Part shown: positions 60,694 to 64,000 of the stretch, piece after piece | How the letters are laid out: each line of letters begins with the position of its first letter | Numbering within the stretch: the first letter of the stretch is position 1 | Assembly (NCBI GenBank): GCA_020629635.1 | Contig: JAHDCX010000001.1 | Coordinates: 387,043-451,042, forward strand | DNA from: Acidimicrobiales bacterium | GTDB taxonomy: Bacteria > Actinomycetota > Acidimicrobiia > Acidimicrobiales > SHLQ01 | Length of the DNA stretch: 64,000 nt | Direction of reading: 5' to 3' | The notes under the pieces: generated by a model | Seen by the model: only the letters and a program-made list of their open reading frames with translations | Database searches by the model: none | What the model was told of the DNA's origin: nothing | Made by a program: the position numbers and the translations under genes

Positions 60694-60945
60694 ATGGAAT
60701 CGGTGGAGTTGTTTCGGGCATCACTCAGACCAGGGTTTCGTGAGCCGCTCGCACACGGACGGTTCGTTGGGCGGCAGCGCGAGCTGGCTCGGCTGGACGA
60801 GGTGCTCACGGAGCGCAAGTCAGCGACGGTGCTGCTCGCAGGCTTCCGAGGTGCAGGCAAGACCGCGCTTGTTGACGAGGCGATTCGGAGGGCCGGCGCA
60901 GAGACCGATCAGCTGGTCATCAGGATCGCCGTGCCATTCCCGAAG
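60694..60945 (+). pseudogene. AAA ATPase, N-terminal fragment
   Basis: The first 80 or so residues of an AAA (ATPase domain-containing) protein: FVGRQRELARLDEVLTERKS and VLLAGFRGAGKTALVDEAIR with a full Walker A. Homology stops near residue 83 (VIRIAVPFP) at the point where a leftward exported oxidase fragment ends, so the gene was cut by a deletion or recombination. Confidence 0.8.
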
Positions 60946-61178
60946 TCGTGGCTCGATGCGCCGAGCGAGAGGTCGAATCGGTGCACGCCGTCGACGATCG
61001 TTGGCTCCAGCAGATCCGGGATCATGAGCTTGTTGGTGCCGGGTTCGGTGGCTGACACGGTGTTCACAACGACGTCGTCGGCTTCGAACCCGCCTCCGCC
61101 ACATGATGCGAGGATCAGTGTGACGCAGAGGAACGCCCCGAGCAGGCGAGGCTTCGGGGCGTCAGAGCGGTGGTTCAT
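60909..61178 (-). pseudogene. Multicopper-oxidase-like N-terminal fragment
   Basis: 89 codons: lipoprotein signal (FLCVTLILASCGGGG) then LMIPDLLEPTIVDGVHRFDL and LSLGASSHDFGNG, as at the start of exported multicopper oxidases. No copper-binding motif is left; the rest is lost at the junction with the AAA fragment near 60935. Confidence 0.7.
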
Positions 61179-61319
61179 GCTTCGATTCTGGCGGTGGAAA
61201 CTGGCGACGGCATGGTCTGATCAGGTCTTCTCCCAACGCCGAAGAAGGAGCGGCGAAGCCGCTCCTTCTCCATCACTCGCAGTGTCGACGAGACGCTTTG
61301 GTTAGACGAGCCTTGTCGA

Positions 61320-62267
61320 TCACGACCCTGGAGGATCGTCGGTCCAGGCAGCCATGTAGTCGGCGTGCAGGCTCGAGCCCTGGTCCATGCCCTCGTGGTC
61401 CGAAGACAGGCGCCACTCGGAGTCGATGTCGAGGTCGAACTCGAGGTCGATCTGGAGACGCGGAATCCGATACGGGTGCGAGTCTGGGCAGTCGCCACCA
61501 TCGCTGAATGCGAGGTGGCTGATGTTGTCATCGCTGCTCAAGACGGGCTCGCCGTCGGCGTCTACTGCGAGGCAGTTGGGATAGTTGATCTCGAACTCGA
61601 TCTCTTCGGCATCGCCGTCGATCTCGAAGTCGTTGTCTTCAGCGCCGAGCACATCCGACGTCGTGAGCATCTCGAGGCCAACCGGAATGGCGTTCACATT
61701 GCGGCGGCCGCGGTAGCGGACGTCGATGTCGGTTGGTTCGACGGCGTCGCCGTTCTCGTCGAAGAGTACGGGCGTCCAGTAGGCGGCAACGTTGCCGTCA
61801 CGGCGGCCCTCACACGTCGAGTCTTCGTTGGCGAGCAACGAGTCGATGGTGCTGAAGGCGTCGGTGGACGTATTGCCCCAGAACATGTGCGCGTGGGCTG
61901 CGCCGACCTCACCAGGGAACACGATGGGATCATCGGAGTTGAAGTGCGACACTTCGCAATCGAAGTTGAAGCCTCCGCCACCGTTACCGCCGCCGTTGTT
62001 GGCGTTGCCGTTGTTGCCACGGTTTCCGCGGTTGCCTCGGCGGCGGTTCCGGCGACCGTCGTCGTCACCATCGTTGTCGTTGTCGTTGTCGTCTTGGAGG
62101 GTCTCGACGTCGTTCTCCGTGTCGCCTTCGGCGTCATCGTCGACCTGGGCGCTTGCGATGCCGCTGAAGGCGAAGACGCTCAACAGCATCGCCGCGATCA
62201 CGGCAAGGGAAACGCCAACTCGGCGAGCGTGCGGCTTCCCCTCTTCTTGGGGGGATTCGGTAGTCAT
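61320..62267 (-). CDS. DUF1996 exported protein
   Basis: A 315-residue exported protein. The signal helix is VSLAVIAAMLLSVFAFSGIA. An acidic stretch (DNDNDNDGDDDG), an Arg/Asn/Gly-rich linker and a GGGNGGGG run precede the DUF1996 domain, which has SHFNSDDPIVFPGEVGAAHA, HMFWGNTSTDAFS and CPDSHPYRIPRLQ. The in-frame ATG at 62279 is also possible. DUF1996 may be a carbohydrate-linked or metal-binding domain (His-rich), function unknown. Confidence 0.88.
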   Translation of the reverse strand: MTTESPQEEGKPHARRVGVSLAVIAAMLLSVFAFSGIASAQVDDDAEGDTENDVETLQDDNDNDNDGDDDGRRNRRRGNRGNRGNNGNANNGGGNGGGGFNFDCEVSHFNSDDPIVFPGEVGAAHAHMFWGNTSTDAFSTIDSLLANEDSTCEGRRDGNVAAYWTPVLFDENGDAVEPTDIDVRYRGRRNVNAIPVGLEMLTTSDVLGAEDNDFEIDGDAEEIEFEINYPNCLAVDADGEPVLSSDDNISHLAFSDGGDCPDSHPYRIPRLQIDLEFDLDIDSEWRLSSDHEGMDQGSSLHADYMAAWTDDPPGS

Positions 62268-62740
62268 TGCTGGTCTCATTTCTGCGCCATAGGAGGGGCG
62301 AACCGACTTGGCTCTGCGGGGCGCAATTCCGACCATACGGAGGCGAATCTGCGGTGTCAGTGCTGTTCGCGGCATCCTGAAAGGCCCTTGCCAAAGCCTT
62401 TGCAAACCGCAGCCAGACCTCTTGAAATCCGGGCAAAATCGGCTGATTTGGCGACGTTCCGACTGTCGGGATCACGCCGAAGCGCGTCGGGGGAGTGGTG
62501 ATTGAATTTCGGGATCTTCGTCGACGTGATCGCCGCCGCGCTCGTCGATCTCGCCACCGGTGAGAAAGACGCCACGCAGGCGTGAGGAGCATCTCCTTCC
62601 GCTCATGGTTTGCGCCGGTGCGGCGGGCAACGACCGATGCCGGTCACCATTGCGCTACCCCGCGCTGGGACTGGAGATCCTGAACGCTCCATTTGGTTGA
62701 GAACTCTTCGCCATCTTCGCCGCTGCGTCGACCCGTTTGG
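62268..62740. other. 470-base gap with a short gene remnant
   Basis: No complete gene. On the plus strand 62514-62584 reads VDVIAAALVDLATGEKDATQ and a stop, like the end of a lost protein. The rest has no repeats or promoters that I can identify. Confidence 0.5.
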
Positions 62741-64000
62741 TCACGAACCGGTTCGGGGTGCTGGGTGTGGTTGGGGATCGCCGATGACGACAGTGGCGAG
62801 CAGCTCGTCCGCCTTCGCTTGGAAGCTGCGGTCGTTTCGTGGGGTGCCGGCGAGGATCACCAGCGGGCCGTCGTCTCCGCCGTCGATCCACCACACCCGC
62901 CGGTGCAGCCCGAGTTCGAAGGTCGCGCCGCTGACCCCACCGTTCTCGAAGACCGTGTTGACCAAGAAGGCAACGCAGAACCCGGAACTACCGCAGACAT
63001 CGACATCCGCAACCTCGGCCTCAAAATAGAGGGCCGAGCGTCCACCGATCTCGGTTCGCTCGGGTCCGTGGGTCACCACGCCATCGACGACGGTGTCGAG
63101 CCATCCCTCGACATCGCCGAGGGGCCACGGCGTTTGGGTCTCCAACGCGGCCCAGGGTTGGGTGGGGTCGGCCAGCACTTGTGGTCGCAGAAACACCACA
63201 TCCAGGTCGCCCGGCTGCGCAGAGTCGGGTGACCCGAAAGCGGTGTGACCCGGGAGGTGGTCGAACACGATCCAGTTGTCGCCGACCGTCAGCGAGACCG
63301 GTGTGCCGGTTGTTCCCAGCTCATAGTCGCCAGGCGTGGCAGCGGTGAATTCAGCGAGACCGTCGGATGTCGACTCGGACGACGGGTCGATACCGTCGTT
63401 GGCCGCTGTCGGCGCTTCGTCGCCCGCGACGTCGAGTCGCAGGACTTCTCCACTCGGCACCAGCGAGATGGCCGCCCGGCCGGCGGTGATGTCCGCGATG
63501 CTCTGGTCGAGCGACTCGACGATCTCCGGAGTCAGGCCGTCACCCTGAGTCGAGAACACGATCCCTTCGTCGCCGACGCCGAGCCGCAGCAGCGTCCCCT
63601 TGTCGCCGCCATCGAGGATGTGCTCCACGAGTCGATATGACGCCGTGTCACCACGCTTGATGATCGACGTCAGCACATGCGGCCGCTGTGCGTCGTTGGC
63701 GTTGAACCATTGATCCTGATCCATGCCAATGGCCCAGAGATGCTGCCCGGTGACGGCGGACTGCTCGACAACCGCCTCCAACACTCCTGCGCCCGAATCC
63801 CCGGCAGCGGCGAACACCACATCGGCTCCCCGCTGGTACAGGGCGTCTGCCCGCAGTCGGCCGATGTCTGGACGGGTGAAGCCGCTGAAGTCCTCGACGC
63901 CTTCCTGGTCAACGAACGTCGTGAGTATGGCGATCCCCGAATCGACTGAGCGCACCCCCGCTTCGAAGCCTGCCCGGATCTCCTCGATCACGGGGATCTG
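62741..64000 (-). CDS. BMP-family substrate-binding protein, cut by window edge
   Basis: At least 419 codons, open to the edge at 64000. The N-terminal part (IPVIEEIRAGFEAGV, ADVVFAAAGDSGAGVLEAVV, VLTSIIKRGDTASYRLVEHI) is the basic membrane protein/PnrA family, which binds nucleosides or similar ligands for ABC transport. After about residue 215 it has an unrecognised, possibly beta-rich domain (YELGTTGTPVSLTVGDNWIV) with two cysteines (VDVCGSSGFCVAF). The fusion is unusual. The signal peptide lies outside the window. Confidence 0.8.
   Translation of the reverse strand, partial: QIPVIEEIRAGFEAGVRSVDSGIAILTTFVDQEGVEDFSGFTRPDIGRLRADALYQRGADVVFAAAGDSGAGVLEAVVEQSAVTGQHLWAIGMDQDQWFNANDAQRPHVLTSIIKRGDTASYRLVEHILDGGDKGTLLRLGVGDEGIVFSTQGDGLTPEIVESLDQSIADITAGRAAISLVPSGEVLRLDVAGDEAPTAANDGIDPSSESTSDGLAEFTAATPGDYELGTTGTPVSLTVGDNWIVFDHLPGHTAFGSPDSAQPGDLDVVFLRPQVLADPTQPWAALETQTPWPLGDVEGWLDTVVDGVVTHGPERTEIGGRSALYFEAEVADVDVCGSSGFCVAFLVNTVFENGGVSGATFELGLHRRVWWIDGGDDGPLVILAGTPRNDRSFQAKADELLATVVIGDPQPHPAPRTGS

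Noticed and set aside
1-64000. CRISPR array
   Set aside because: No regularly spaced repeats with unique spacers were seen; the only tandem array is the 12-bp set at 15022, which has no spacers.

Overview
The window is high-GC DNA, dense with genes that overlap by ATGA or GTGA, and with many GTG starts. The conjugation module (SCO6880-like protein, VirB4-like ATPase, two-domain MobF relaxase) and the metal-resistance families point to an actinobacterium, possibly Acidimicrobiia; that placement is inferred from family resemblance only. Almost everything here is accessory DNA: defence, conjugation, metal resistance and decayed mobile elements.

1-6.6 kb: a restriction-modification-like locus. 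A C5 cytosine methyltransferase and an unrecognised partner run rightward. They converge on a leftward operon of a Z1-family helicase, a ParB-like protein and a PD-(D/E)XK-like nuclease. 6.6-24.4 kb: a conjugative module with two SSBs, T4SS membrane proteins, SCO6880-like protein, VirB4-like ATPase, coupling protein, MobF relaxase-helicase, an excisionase-like protein and an ArdC-like antirestriction protein. A 12-bp tandem repeat array lies in its middle. No integrase or replication gene is visible for it.

24.7-42.5 kb: a copper and heavy-metal island. It holds CopB-type and CopA-type ATPases, CopZ, two multicopper oxidases, CopC-CopD, a CcdA-like protein, cytochrome c, two MerR regulators, a CmtR-like ArsR regulator and a BlaI/CopY-M56 sensor pair. 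Four MerR-type promoters have long spacers around dyads; three of them place the start codon where the transcript should begin. Two genes read through an in-frame TGA exactly where a redox cysteine is expected, each followed by a possible bacterial SECIS hairpin: a thioredoxin-like lipoprotein (about 39.3 kb) and a rhodanese-CBS protein (about 42.0 kb). These selenoprotein candidates are the strongest novelty in the window.

42.8-48.3 kb: a graveyard of truncated genes (cation ATPase, IS110 transposase, serine recombinase, aminoglycoside phosphotransferase), with an intact IS481-like element and repeated sequences resembling a tRNA or tmRNA 3' end. 48.3-60.4 kb: a second metal island with a vanadium haloperoxidase-like protein, DUF305, a second BlaI-M56 pair, CtaG, and an ArsR-DUF3703-P-type ATPase-ICMT-CDF operon. 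60.4-64 kb: another tRNA-end-like repeat, a junction of two truncated genes, a DUF1996 protein, and a BMP-type lipoprotein cut by the window edge.
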